Below, piece after piece: positions 6,976 to 15,384 of a stretch of DNA of 21,800 nt (position 1 is the first letter of the stretch; every line of letters starts with the position of its first letter). A program made the translations under genes and the position numbers. The stretch covers positions 1-21,800 of IMG/VR virus record IMGVR_UViG_3300003322_000268; one strand, 5' to 3'. The notes under the pieces are model-generated. The model worked only from the letters and a program-made list of their open reading frames with translations, made no database searches and had not been told where the DNA came from. Source of the DNA: a virus.

Positions 6976-9792
6976 TCAATCTCCGCTCGGGCTCCATTTC
7001 GCGATGATCGCCCGCAGGATAAAAGGCATCGGCGAATCCTGCCGCAGCATCACGTCGCCGCCGCCGTCGGTGAATCCACCGTCCGCGAAGGACTGCGTCT
7101 CGCCCGTGAACGGGGCAGGCGAGTCGTCCATCTCGTCCTCTTCGTCGCGGTAAAGAATATCGAACCACTCTTTTCCGCCGTCGGTCGAGTATTGGCCGCC
7201 GAGCGTCTTGTAAACATCCGCCACCACGCGATCGATGCGCGCTTTTCGTCCGCGCGAGGTGCCGTTGCGCATGTCCATGTGCAGCAACATCGGGGCTACC
7301 TTGGGCACGAAGGGCAGGCCGACGAGCACGGTATTCGCCGCCGTCGGCAGGGTGATCTCGCCGCCTTCCACGACATACGTCGCGCCTTCGGATGCGCCAT
7401 CGGCCAGCACGCCCACGGTCGCGCCTTCGAGGTGTTCAAGACCATCGATCACTGTCTCGCCGTCGAACGTCTGCCGCTTCGCGCAATCGAGGTGCCACCA
7501 GTTTTCCTTATCCTCGTTCTCGATCACCGCGCGGGCGTCCGGCCGGAATCTCTCGATGTAACGCACATCGGCCCCGTTGATCTCGCGACGCACCGCCAGC
7601 CACACCTCATCACCATCCGAGCCAGGCACCACGCACACGCTCTCGAAATCGCCAGCCGTCGTGTGCCGATGCCATGCCGACACGTCTTGGTCTCGCTCCA
7701 GAGTCATCCCAAGCAATACGCCGTCGCTTCGGATCGCCCATACGATGCTATCCGGCTGCTGCTGCGCGGCCCATTCCACGATGCCGCCGCGCGTCACATG
7801 CTCCGCGAGCAATGTAAGATCCGGCGCGACATAGCTCTGCTGGTCGTTGTCGAATACAAGCGACCTCACCTTGCGGCCCTGCCGTTGCAGGAAGATCAGC
7901 GAGTCGTTCAGTTCGACGGGCGCGAGAAAATCCGAGCCGAACTTCGTGGTATCCTTCCACGCAATGCTCGTCGCCGAGAGGGTGTCCGCCTGGCTTCCGC
8001 TCGAGAGAAGTCCCTCGGCATTCGCCTTGCCCACACTCAGCACTCCGTCCTTGCTAGCCATCCATTGCACGTGATTCGTCGTGCGACTGAATGCGGTGAC
8101 AAAAAACGCATCATCCGCCAACGTGCCGAGGCGGAAATTCTGGAAATCGTCGATGCGCGATCCCCACTCGCTTTGCGGGCGCATGGCCGTCCCGCCATAA
8201 ACCACCCGCCCCTCGTGCACCGTAATAGACCGCGGATAGCCTTGGTATTCGCTCCACGCGCCCTCGCTCCAGAAGGAGGTCGCCGACGTGCTCGCGAGAT
8301 CGTTGATGACCTCCGCGGTCGCGACATTGTCCGAGGAGATGATCGTGGCCGTGGCCGTGGCGGCAAAGACATATGGCCCCGGCGGATACGGCGGGGCACT
8401 GAATGTCACGGTCGGCGCGCTCGTGTATCCACTGCCTCGATTTGTGATCACCACCGCCGCCACGCGATAAACCGTCGTCGGCACGCCGAATAAATCCACC
8501 ACCACAGGATACATCACCGCGACGCCGGCCGCTCCACTGCCCCCTCCACCGGAGAAGGTGACCGTGGGCGGAGTCGAGGTGTAGGCACTACCCCCGTTTG
8601 TGACCTTGATTGATTGAATCCAACTCGTCGATCCTCCCACGGCCGTGATGCGCACCAAGCCGACATCGTAAGGGCTGTCCACCGAGAGCAGGCCGTAATC
8701 GCCCGACCCGCCGGCCGTGCGGCTTGCCAGCGTGAGGCGCAGCAGCGCCTCTTTCCGCTCGTTCCCCGCCGCCGTCACATTCCGGTCGCTCGCCGAGGTG
8801 TAGGAGCGAATCTGCGCCCACGTCGAGCCTCCATCATACGAGCGGTCCACAGTGAGCGTGCCGCCCCAGGTGCCATACGTCGTGAGCGACCATCCGCCAA
8901 AGACCTTGATCGTGGAGGACGAGCCATTCGCCGCGAACGTCTTCGAGATCGTCGAACTGGCCCGCGCCCAGGCAAGCTGGAAATACGCGCCGACGTGCTG
9001 CGTGTTGAAAACTCCCGGGCCAGCCAGCACGTTATCCGTGAGGGTGATCGAACCTGTCGTGCCGCTCGGCGTGAGCGTAAGGCTGGCGTCGAGGTTTTCG
9101 TCCAGAAGCGGCGGCCAGTCGTATTCCGTCTCGGCAAACGTCCAATCCGCTTGAAAAGTTCCCGCCGCATAGACCGGCGGCCGGTATTGGTTCCGAACGA
9201 GCCGCTGCGGCGGATAACCCGGGTGCGTGAAATAGATGAAGTCGTTGATCTGGACGAACTGCACCGCTCGCAGGTCGATTTCCGCATAAGGCGTAAAAAC
9301 CTCACTCACCGTCTGAGCTCGCCATTTCCCCGCGGCAAGATCCGTGGCGAAGCTGCCTGCCGTGCCGTCCGTCGTGTGCGAGACCAGGCAGATGTAGGTC
9401 GTGCCGCTGTGCGTGACGTATTCCCCCCGCAGGTAGCTCGTGGCGATGGCAGGGCTGCCGCCATCGTTCGCCGTCCATGCCGTTGCGCTGGTCTCCAGCA
9501 CCGGATCGCCCGACCTCGCGTGCCAGAATCGCAGGTAGCCCTCGCCCATCTCGATCACGTAGGCCTGCTCGGTGGAGAAGACGAAAGGGATGAGCCGGCA
9601 GCGGGTATTCGCATGCTCTGCCGCGCCGAGGTATTCCGTGCCCTGCCGGCCCATCGCCGCGCCGTAGGGAAGAGGAATCATGTTCTCCATGATCCGGCAG
9701 CCGGAATAATACTTGTCGCTATCCGTCCGCGAATGCAGCAGCGGCGAAAGCTCCCCGGCGTTGAAAGATCGGACGGCTTGGGCGACGGACAT
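6976..9792 (-). CDS. gp12-like tail tube/nozzle protein with inserted binding domains
   Basis: A 938-aa protein whose ATG shares one base with the stop of the gp11-like gene. Residues 5-55 carry the signature of podovirus tail tubular B/stabilisation proteins: RSFNAGELSPLLHSRTD, then KYYSGC and the GRQGTEYLG box. Residues about 123-158 (VTHSGTTYICLVSHT ... AAGKWRA) look like a small carbohydrate-binding module of the CBM5/12 type. Residues about 393-420 and 447-480 form two copies of a Gly-Tyr-Thr-Ser/PTVTFS beta repeat (GSAYTSTPPTVTFS and GSGYTSAPTVTFS). Residues about 525-700 read like the beta-propeller body (VHEGRVVYGGTA, RPQSEWGSR, FLQRQGRKVRSL). It would form the nozzle of the tail and may touch the host surface directly. 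The family call is firm; the binding-domain calls are by pattern. Confidence 0.88.
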   Translation of the reverse strand: MSVAQAVRSFNAGELSPLLHSRTDSDKYYSGCRIMENMIPLPYGAAMGRQGTEYLGAAEHANTRCRLIPFVFSTEQAYVIEMGEGYLRFWHARSGDPVLETSATAWTANDGGSPAIATSYLRGEYVTHSGTTYICLVSHTTDGTAGSFATDLAAGKWRAQTVSEVFTPYAEIDLRAVQFVQINDFIYFTHPGYPPQRLVRNQYRPPVYAAGTFQADWTFAETEYDWPPLLDENLDASLTLTPSGTTGSITLTDNVLAGPGVFNTQHVGAYFQLAWARASSTISKTFAANGSSSTIKVFGGWSLTTYGTWGGTLTVDRSYDGGSTWAQIRSYTSASDRNVTAAGNERKEALLRLTLASRTAGGSGDYGLLSVDSPYDVGLVRITAVGGSTSWIQSIKVTNGGSAYTSTPPTVTFSGGGGSGAAGVAVMYPVVVDLFGVPTTVYRVAAVVITNRGSGYTSAPTVTFSAPPYPPGPYVFAATATATIISSDNVATAEVINDLASTSATSFWSEGAWSEYQGYPRSITVHEGRVVYGGTAMRPQSEWGSRIDDFQNFRLGTLADDAFFVTAFSRTTNHVQWMASKDGVLSVGKANAEGLLSSGSQADTLSATSIAWKDTTKFGSDFLAPVELNDSLIFLQRQGRKVRSLVFDNDQQSYVAPDLTLLAEHVTRGGIVEWAAQQQPDSIVWAIRSDGVLLGMTLERDQDVSAWHRHTTAGDFESVCVVPGSDGDEVWLAVRREINGADVRYIERFRPDARAVIENEDKENWWHLDCAKRQTFDGETVIDGLEHLEGATVGVLADGASEGATYVVEGGEITLPTAANTVLVGLPFVPKVAPMLLHMDMRNGTSRGRKARIDRVVADVYKTLGGQYSTDGGKEWFDILYRDEEDEMDDSPAPFTGETQSFADGGFTDGGGDVMLRQDSPMPFILRAIIAKWSPSGD

Positions 9793-10391
9793 TATGCGAT
9801 GTCGCTGGAATAACGCGACGCGATGAAGGCGCTCTCGACCATCGGCAGCCGCACCTTCGGCCTCGCCTCGTTCGCGTCCGTCATCCGCGCCTCTCCCAGC
9901 ATGGCTTGATATTCACTCCGCAACGTCAGCCCCAGCGAGCGGTCGCCGGCCAGCGGGGCCGCCAGCTTCGAGGCCAGCAACTTCGCCAACAGCTCGACAA
10001 ACAGCGCATCGAAGATCGAACTGTCCGTCACCCGCTGCACATACTCAATCACCGCCGCGTCGGCATCCGTATGCAGCTCGCGCCCCACGACCTTGAAATC
10101 GTCCCGCGCCTCCCATGCCTCGAATCCATTGAGCTGCACCACGCGAAGAAAATCGCCAGGCAGAGCGTAACGGTGGCAGAATCCAGCCAGGGGCGGATCG
10201 GTCAGTTCGGAAAGCGCTGCCTGCGTCGTCGCGAAATTCCACGGATGCACCCGCAGCACCTTGTCGCGCGTGGTCTCGTAATGCGCCCGGCAGAATCTCG
10301 CCTGCGGCGTATTCTCCGCGATGTCCGTGATGCGTTTGTCGCCGATGTCGGCCAGTGCGATGTTGCAGATTTGCGTGACGGAGACAGCCAT
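9792..10391 (-). CDS. gp11-like head-tail adaptor (tail tubular protein A)
   Basis: A 199-aa protein. The N-terminus (VSVTQICNIALADIGDKRI), the central YETTRDKVLRVHPWNFA and the following RYALPGDFLRV are the conserved blocks of tail tubular protein A / P22 gp4-type adaptors, which bind the portal ring and carry the tail nozzle. An upstream in-frame ATG at 10448 would add 19 residues without similarity and lies in a structured gap, so the start at 10391 is chosen on homology; neither start has a strong Shine-Dalgarno. It lies directly upstream of the gp12-like gene, its structural partner, with stop and start sharing a base (TAATG). Confidence 0.85.
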   Translation of the reverse strand: MAVSVTQICNIALADIGDKRITDIAENTPQARFCRAHYETTRDKVLRVHPWNFATTQAALSELTDPPLAGFCHRYALPGDFLRVVQLNGFEAWEARDDFKVVGRELHTDADAAVIEYVQRVTDSSIFDALFVELLAKLLASKLAAPLAGDRSLGLTLRSEYQAMLGEARMTDANEARPKVRLPMVESAFIASRYSSDIA

Positions 10392-10499
10392 TTTATTCGT
10401 CGTGGTAATCGATCTGCATCGTGAGTGAGAGGAGCCGACCTTCCCCATGCAGGCCGGCTTTTCTCTCGAGAAACGTGAAAATGGGGAGTGATCGACGCC
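10392..10499 (-). promoter_or_regulatory. Structured 108-bp gap before the adaptor gene
   Basis: One of the larger non-coding gaps in the late region. On the minus strand CCCCAT (10481-10486) can pair with ATGGGG (10443-10448), enclosing a near-palindrome TTTCTCGAGAGAAA (10460-10473). This could be an mRNA stem, a weak attenuator or a protein-binding site that sets the ratio of capsid to tail proteins. There is no T-run, so a classical terminator is unlikely. Function is not shown. Confidence 0.3.
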
Positions 10500-10967
10500 T
10501 TACCGGAACGGGATGCGGAACGTGATCTTCTTGCCAGCAGTCAGCGCATTGGTGCGCGTGATCGGGACGAGAATCCGTTTGTTCGCTTCCGTGACGGTAT
10601 AACGAGGGATCACCGATGCTCCGACATTCGGCGTCACTCCCTGCACCGCGGCATTCGAGGAGTGAATGCTGATCGAGGTGCCGGAGTAACGGTCCGCGTC
10701 GCCCGCGTCGCCAATGGTCGTCAGTGCAATGACACTGCCGCCCATCGAGGCTTCGTTGGCAATTTTGATGTCTTCGGCGATCACCTGCGTGCCGGGCGGG
10801 ATGTCGCCGACTTCGATGGTGTCGCCAGAGGTCGCTTCCGTGCCGGTAGCGGTATAGACCGCCTCCAGCCAGTTGGTTTCCCCGGTGATCTTGCGGCCGT
10901 CCGGCATGTTATACCGGGGGCTCGCGTTATCCTGCGCCGTGGCGAGGTCCGTTTTGAATGAGGCCAT
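10500..10967 (-). CDS. Post-capsid structural protein, candidate capsid cement (Bbp16-like)
   Basis: A 155-aa protein following the capsid gene by 42 bases, with AAAGGA upstream. It is rich in Thr, Ile, Gly and Asp with predicted beta structure (for example DTIEVGDIPPGTQVIAEDIK and ALTTIGDAGDADRYSG), no signal peptide and no membrane segment. In BPP-1-like podoviruses the gene right after the major capsid protein encodes a cement/decoration protein that stabilises the shell, and size, fold type and position fit that. Sequence similarity to a named protein could not be verified, so the role rests on position. Confidence 0.65.
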   Translation of the reverse strand: MASFKTDLATAQDNASPRYNMPDGRKITGETNWLEAVYTATGTEATSGDTIEVGDIPPGTQVIAEDIKIANEASMGGSVIALTTIGDAGDADRYSGTSISIHSSNAAVQGVTPNVGASVIPRYTVTEANKRILVPITRTNALTAGKKITFRIPFR

Positions 10968-11009
10968 GTTATTTTGTTCCTTTCTTCAATGATTGGTTGC
11001 TGGCTCCTC

Positions 11010-11918
11010 CTACGGCGGCGACTGGTCGCAATAGACGGGGATGACCTTCTTTTCCTCCATGCGCACCGCACCCATGTCGGCGACGGAGCGGAGCTGGATG
11101 GCGTGGCTGTGCTCGGGGAGCACATCGACGTGCGTCACGCGCGCGTTTTCGGCAAACTTGATGCCGCTCTTCACGTAGGCCACGCAGGTGCGGACATCCG
11201 TGCCCGTGTTCAGCGGCAGACGCTGCGTCTTCACGAACTTGAAGCCCATGAAGTAGAAGTTCTTGCCGCCCTCGACGAGGACCTTGACGTTGTTGTAGTC
11301 GGCCGAGCTGACTTGGTTGACCGCAAAAAGCAGGTCGTCGAGCTGCGACTGGCTGTAGAGGAAGATGAATTCCTCGTCGTCATCGACCTCGTTCTGGCCG
11401 AGCTTGGATTTCGCCTGGATGATCTTCGCGAGGTTCAGGCCGACATTCGCCGCGCTGACGCCTGGACCTTTGTAGTCCACCGCGACCGTGTCGGAGATGT
11501 TGTTGGCCGTGTCGCCGTTCTCGCCGCTGTAGGATGCCCCAAGCAGATTGGAGATGATCACGTCGTCGATCTTCCGCATGTAGGCCGAGACGTGGGCCTG
11601 CATGACCTCGCTCGTGGGAAGCACCACGTCGCCGAGATACTCGCGATCCTTCTCGTCGAGACGAGTGGTGGCCTCACGAGACTTCATGCGAAGCCAGCGT
11701 TCCGCAAGCGGAAGGTCCTGAACCTGAGTCTTCGCCGCACGGCCGACTTTGTCGATCATCTCGATGTCGCCGTATTGGTTGAACTTGCGTTCCTTGCCGT
11801 TGACCGTCGTCATCGTGACGCGGTCTTTGAGCTTGGAGACCCGCTGAGTCACCAGCTGGTCCCAAGTCGTGCTGAACTGGGGCGTGAAAAACGCCGGCAG
11901 CCCGGTAATTGCAGACAT
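11010..11918 (-). CDS. Major capsid protein
   Basis: A 302-aa protein with the strongest ribosome-binding site in the window (AGGAGG, 8 bases before ATG), as expected for the most abundant virion protein. The N-terminal region has a charged helix (TWDQLVTQRVSKLKDRVT) followed by DIEMIDKVGRA and DLPLAERWLRMKS, and the body carries DDVIISNLLGASYSG and a C-terminal VTHVDVLPEHSHAIQL. This matches the HK97-fold capsid proteins of BPP-1/Bcep22-like podoviruses annotated as phage capsid family. It follows the scaffold gene, separated by a terminator and a candidate promoter element, and has a leader of about 150 nt. Independent, strong expression is therefore likely. Confidence 0.85.
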   Translation of the reverse strand: MSAITGLPAFFTPQFSTTWDQLVTQRVSKLKDRVTMTTVNGKERKFNQYGDIEMIDKVGRAAKTQVQDLPLAERWLRMKSREATTRLDEKDREYLGDVVLPTSEVMQAHVSAYMRKIDDVIISNLLGASYSGENGDTANNISDTVAVDYKGPGVSAANVGLNLAKIIQAKSKLGQNEVDDDEEFIFLYSQSQLDDLLFAVNQVSSADYNNVKVLVEGGKNFYFMGFKFVKTQRLPLNTGTDVRTCVAYVKSGIKFAENARVTHVDVLPEHSHAIQLRSVADMGAVRMEEKKVIPVYCDQSPP

Positions 11919-12088
11919 AAAAGTGTCCTCCTGTTTTGAAAGTTTGGGTGTCGTGCTCCCGTGCCTTCCGGAGTGTCCCGCTCGGGGTCTTTCGGCTTGG
12001 GCTGGACCTTGGGAGCAGGCTCCAAACGGAGGTGTCTGCGTGGTCTAGTTGGCTCGCTCTTACAAGGGTTCGAGTTGAAACACAAGAA
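11919..12088 (-). promoter_or_regulatory. Leader region of the capsid gene
   Basis: The 242-bp gap between scaffold and capsid genes is the longest non-coding stretch in the window. Reading leftward it holds an intrinsic terminator, the 17-bp repeated element at 12066-12082, then about 140 nt with several short complementary GC-rich segments (for example GGAG...CTCC near 12020-12040) and finally AGGAGG before the capsid ATG. No convincing ORF lies in it. The layout suggests that the capsid has its own transcript with an untranslated leader. Confidence 0.5.
12066..12082 (-). repeat. Copy 1 of 17-bp repeated element, upstream of capsid gene
   Basis: On the minus strand this reads TGTTTCAACTCGAACCC. 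It lies 7 bases after the T-run of the terminator that ends the scaffold transcript and 147 bases before the capsid start. It is identical to the copy before terS and differs by one base from the copy after terL. The position directly behind a terminator supports a promoter or activator site. Confidence 0.7.
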
Positions 12089-12133
12089 CAAAAAACCCCG
12101 CCTCGCGAAAAACCGTAAAAACGCGAGGCGGGG
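12089..12133 (-). terminator. Strong intrinsic terminator after the scaffold gene
   Basis: A perfect 12-bp inverted repeat (CCCCGCCTCGCG / CGCGAGGCGGGG) with a 14-base A/T-rich loop. On the minus strand it is followed directly by TTTTTTG (plus-strand 12095-12090 is A6). It sits 28 bases after the scaffold stop. This is a textbook rho-independent terminator for leftward transcription and separates the portal-scaffold unit from the capsid unit. Confidence 0.9.
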
Positions 12134-12160
12134 TGGCGGGTGCGGCCTTTTCGGGAAAAA

Positions 12161-13000
12161 TCAGCCGTTCGTAAACAGGCGCTGGACGTGCGCGTTCACT
12201 TCCGGATCGCCGTCCATGTAGCGCTGGTGCATCGGATGGGTGGGATCGCGGATGATGCGCTCGGCCTCGGTCTTGCCAGGATGGAGCGTGGCGTTGATGT
12301 CGCCACCAACCCACTTATCTTCGGAAATCATATCGAAAATTCCCGCTAAAGCAATAACCCCATCTGGATCAGATAGAAGTTTGGAATCTTCAACTTTCCA
12401 GTGTGCAGTTTGCGCGACCCGCCTTGCCTGATCCATTCGCTTTTCGTAGTTCTGGCCAAAATGCTTCCGGAGCGCTTTCTCGCCCTCCTGCTCCTCCTGC
12501 GCGATCCGGCTATTGTGCGCCTCGATCGAGGCCGTATCGTCGCCGATGATCGACTCGACAATCTTGCGCATCGCCGCGGGCGTCACGCCATTCTCGTGGG
12601 CGAGCTTCGCGTATTTCGCCGCGCGCTCCGCCGTCCACGGCGATCCGTCCACGGCCTTTTCCGGCCCCAGCTTGTAATCCTCCGGCTTCTCGGGAATGCC
12701 GAGCGCCTTGCGGTAGGCGGCAATTTCTTCGGGCGCGGCATTCTCGCCTGGCACCGTGATGGCGTTCGCTTTCTTGCCGAGCATCTGGTTCGCGTGATGC
12801 AGCGCCTTGAAGACATCAGGCAGCGACCGATATTTCGCGATCGTCGGCTTGGCCTCCGCGAGATCGGCTGGAATGCGATCGAGAAAGCCGTCCGAGAACG
12901 TGCCCGCCTCGTCGCGGGTCCAGTTGAAGGCTTCGCCCCCCGGAGTGGGAGCCGGTGAGGGCGTAGGTGTCGGCGTGGGAGCCGCTTCGAGTAGTGACAT
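12161..13000 (-). CDS. Scaffold-like head assembly protein
   Basis: A 279-aa acidic protein, start supported by AAAGGAT about 9 bases upstream. Residues 7-22 are a Pro/Thr low-complexity linker (PTPTPTPSPAPTP), followed by NWTRDEAGTFSDGFLDRIP, a helical block, and IPEKPEDYKLGPEKA, a phrase typical of podovirus scaffolding proteins. The region about 130-215 is a likely coiled coil (EAHNSRIAQEEQEGEKALRKH). The C-terminus is DINATLHPGKTEAERI and ends near a basic/hydrophobic tail that would bind the capsid protein. Its position right before the capsid gene supports a scaffold that is removed during maturation. No protease domain was recognised. Confidence 0.75.
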   Translation of the reverse strand: MSLLEAAPTPTPTPSPAPTPGGEAFNWTRDEAGTFSDGFLDRIPADLAEAKPTIAKYRSLPDVFKALHHANQMLGKKANAITVPGENAAPEEIAAYRKALGIPEKPEDYKLGPEKAVDGSPWTAERAAKYAKLAHENGVTPAAMRKIVESIIGDDTASIEAHNSRIAQEEQEGEKALRKHFGQNYEKRMDQARRVAQTAHWKVEDSKLLSDPDGVIALAGIFDMISEDKWVGGDINATLHPGKTEAERIIRDPTHPMHQRYMDGDPEVNAHVQRLFTNG

Positions 13001-13045
13001 GGCAGAGTATCCTTTCGGGTCTGTTGAGGTTGTGGGTGTAAGGGA

Positions 13046-13432
13046 TTACCGCAGCACTCCATTGACCTTGCGGCCACGGTAGCGCTCTTCGGCATCCTTC
13101 GGGTGATGGGTCGTGAGCCAATCGACGAATGCCGGCGTCTTGTCGCCAGCCTCCGGATCGATGGCTGGCGCGTCGGGATAGCGCTCGGAAAGAGTAATCG
13201 GCACCAGCTTGGCGTCGTTCTGCGCCTTCGTAGCCGGCACGTCTTCCTTCGGTTTGTTCTCTGGAAGGATGTCATAGGCCGGCGGCGTCTCGGTCCCGAG
13301 CAGCTTGTTGATTGCGCCCTTTTCGCGTGGAGCAAGCTGTCGCACGGCCAGCATGGTGTTCGAATCAGCCAGGTATTTGCCGATTTCCACGCCATCCTTG
13401 AGGATCGCGCCGTCTTTGATTTCAATGTTCAT
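13046..13432 (-). CDS. Hypothetical 128-aa protein of the head block
   Basis: The ATG overlaps the stop of the preceding 92-aa gene (ATGA). The protein is soluble and charged, with an N-terminal beta-hairpin-like start (MNIEIKDGAILKDGVEIG), a Pro/Lys-rich middle and a C-terminus with DWLTTHHPKDAEERYRG. No family was recognised. It lies between portal and scaffold, so a minor head component or assembly factor is the most that can be said. Confidence 0.75.
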   Translation of the reverse strand: MNIEIKDGAILKDGVEIGKYLADSNTMLAVRQLAPREKGAINKLLGTETPPAYDILPENKPKEDVPATKAQNDAKLVPITLSERYPDAPAIDPEAGDKTPAFVDWLTTHHPKDAEERYRGRKVNGVLR

Positions 13433-13707
13433 TCGGTGATGACTTTCGCTTGAGGTTGCAGGTTGGCGTCGCCGAGCACGGGCTTGGCGAGCTGTTCGTC
13501 GATATGGATCTTCACGCGGCGCTGGCCGCTGCGGACGAGGCCCATGTTCACGTCGGGGCCAAGGAATTCCGGGAGGGAGAACTGGAAATGTTTTTCGAGG
13601 TCCGCGAGGACAATCTTGCCATCCTCACTCTCAAAAACGCGGTGATAGGCATTCACCGCAAGCTGCGCCTCCTGCCTGCGCCGAAGCTCTTCCTCCACCT
13701 CGATCAT
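13429..13707 (-). CDS. Bbp19-like small phage protein (92 aa)
   Basis: The ATG overlaps the portal stop (ATGA) and is preceded by GGAGG at 4 bases. Residues about 18-36 (VNAYHRVFESEDGKIVLAD) match the pattern YxxxFxxxxGxxVLxDL seen in the small Bbp19-type proteins encoded next to portal genes of BPP-1-like podoviruses. The remainder includes FLGPDVNMGLVRSGQRRVK. The molecular role of this family is not known to me. Its conserved place beside the portal gene points to head assembly or packaging. Confidence 0.7.
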   Translation of the reverse strand: MIEVEEELRRRQEAQLAVNAYHRVFESEDGKIVLADLEKHFQFSLPEFLGPDVNMGLVRSGQRRVKIHIDEQLAKPVLGDANLQPQAKVITE

Positions 13708-15380
13708 GCCGCCTCCTGCGTGATATTCTGGCCAACGACGCTCTCGGGCGACACGCTGCCGCTATCCTTCGCGATCTTCGCCATCCGCTCGGCCTCCTGT
13801 AGTTGCTGCTCGCGCTGTTGCGCCAGTGACCGGCCCTGCTCGATCTGCGCCATCTCATCGTCCGTAGAAAACCACTCCGTTGGGAAAGCCTCGATACGCA
13901 TCAGGTCCGGCGTCACCTTCTTGAAGTTGATCGGGTCGAAAATCTGCGGTCCCACCACCTCGGCCAGCGGCATCAAGACGTTCATCACGCGATTCAGCGA
14001 AAGCAGCCGCCGCTCCTTGATGGCCAGCGCGATCCGCGAGCTGTAGCTGATGCGCGGGTCCGGAATGAAATACCCATTCGGCCCCTCCTGCACGAGTTCG
14101 CGCGGCACTTCCGGAAATTTTCCGCCGCGGATGCACAGCCCCCACACACGACGCAGCAGCGGGTCCAACTTCTCCGTCGTGCGCCGTGAAAACGTCGGCG
14201 AGAACTGGTCGATCTTCTCTGCCTTCCGCTCGAGGATTTCCGTCGCTGTGAATTCCTTGCCCGGCGGGAATTGATCCAACATGCGAAACAGCGGCACAAA
14301 AAACGCATCCTGGATCGCCTTGCGCTTCATCTCCTCACGGTCCTTGCCGATGTCGTAGCGGCCAGCCGTCAGCCATTCGCTCGGACGGCCATTCGCGTTC
14401 GATGTGTTCCAATACGTCACCCCGTGCCCCCGCACATCGATCATGCCCTCATGGTCATCCGGGAAAAGCATGCGCGGGAAAGCCTGCACCTCCGCCAGCA
14501 CATCCATCATCTTCACGAGGAAATTGAGCTGACGCGACTCCGGTAGCGCCCATATGCTCGGGCTCCATCCGTAGGCGTAATCGCCCCATTTCAGAAAACG
14601 CGACACCATCACCGGCATCTCGTGGTATCCTCCCTCGCGGATCAGATGCTTCGGCCCGACCTCGATGTAGCACGACGCGATCGGCTTATTTCCCCCATCA
14701 TTCTTCGACGGGTCATATTCCGTGCGCGGCGCGATCCAGTGAAGCACCTCGATTTCCTCGTTCCACCGCTTCGGCTCCCTGTAGGCCTCACGCACCTTTT
14801 CGCTCACTGCGCCTTCGCCGAATCGCTCCACCACCTGCCGCACCGTCATTCGCAGCGTCCGCGGCGTCGTGTCCACCAGCCCCTCGGCATTCTCCGCCAC
14901 CGCGAAGCTGCCCACCGGAATGCTCATGAAGTTCAGGAAATTCGTCTGCCCCTCCTCGCAATACAGCGCCGACGTGCCAAACGCCCCGCAATCCAAATCA
15001 TCCTCGTGCGTCTCCGTGTAGAAGTTCGATCGCGCCAGCAGCATTTCCACGATCTCCGTGCACCGCGCAAACCACCGTTTGACAGGCTCCTCCTTTTCCA
15101 GCTCCTCCGGTGGATCGAAGGAAAACCACCTGTCCTCCTTCGGCGTCATCCATGAAAGAGTCCCTGCCGCCAGCGTCTGGTTCGCAAGAATCGCCGTGCT
15201 GTCAAAGAGCTGGTTATGCTTCGAAGTGTCCGGCGAATCCGTCTTCGTCGTGATGTTCGCCTTCCGCGGCATCACATAGTTGCCCACGTCCTGCCACAGT
15301 GAGCGGAAGACCTCCAGCGGCCCTTGCATGCTCTGGTGCCGAGACAGGACCGTCTCGACGTAATGCTCTTTGGTTTCCAT
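13704..15380 (-). CDS. Head-to-tail connector (portal) protein, T7 gp8-like
   Basis: A 558-aa protein. The ATG at 15380 is preferred over a TTG one codon upstream. Conserved podovirus connector blocks are visible in order: LWQDVGNYVMPRKA near the N-terminus, FDSTAILANQTLAAGTLSWMTP, WFARCTEIVEMLLARSNF, DCGAFGTSALY, a middle block with YGWSPSIWALPESRQLNFL, and GKEFTATEILERKAEK in the crown-wing region; a Gln/Glu-rich coiled tail ends the protein. These are hallmarks of the Head-tail connector family (T7 gp8), a dodecameric ring through which DNA is packaged. It is preceded at 4 bp by a coiled-coil protein and overlaps the Bbp19-like gene. Confidence 0.93.
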   Translation of the reverse strand: METKEHYVETVLSRHQSMQGPLEVFRSLWQDVGNYVMPRKANITTKTDSPDTSKHNQLFDSTAILANQTLAAGTLSWMTPKEDRWFSFDPPEELEKEEPVKRWFARCTEIVEMLLARSNFYTETHEDDLDCGAFGTSALYCEEGQTNFLNFMSIPVGSFAVAENAEGLVDTTPRTLRMTVRQVVERFGEGAVSEKVREAYREPKRWNEEIEVLHWIAPRTEYDPSKNDGGNKPIASCYIEVGPKHLIREGGYHEMPVMVSRFLKWGDYAYGWSPSIWALPESRQLNFLVKMMDVLAEVQAFPRMLFPDDHEGMIDVRGHGVTYWNTSNANGRPSEWLTAGRYDIGKDREEMKRKAIQDAFFVPLFRMLDQFPPGKEFTATEILERKAEKIDQFSPTFSRRTTEKLDPLLRRVWGLCIRGGKFPEVPRELVQEGPNGYFIPDPRISYSSRIALAIKERRLLSLNRVMNVLMPLAEVVGPQIFDPINFKKVTPDLMRIEAFPTEWFSTDDEMAQIEQGRSLAQQREQQLQEAERMAKIAKDSGSVSPESVVGQNITQEAA

Positions 15381-15384
15381 CAAA

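Noticed and set aside
6820-8493. Long plus-strand ORF of 557 aa opposite the tail gene
   Set aside because: Antisense shadow of the gp12-like gene. The inverted element copy at 6930 lies within it, but that alone does not support a gene.
10974-11939. Plus-strand ORF of 321 aa covering the capsid gene
   Set aside because: The capsid frame on the minus strand has a strong Shine-Dalgarno and family features; this is its mirror frame.
12066-12082. Resemblance of GGTTCGAGTTGAAAC to a tRNA T-arm
   Set aside because: No cloverleaf can be formed around any of the four copies, and no anticodon or acceptor stem is present.
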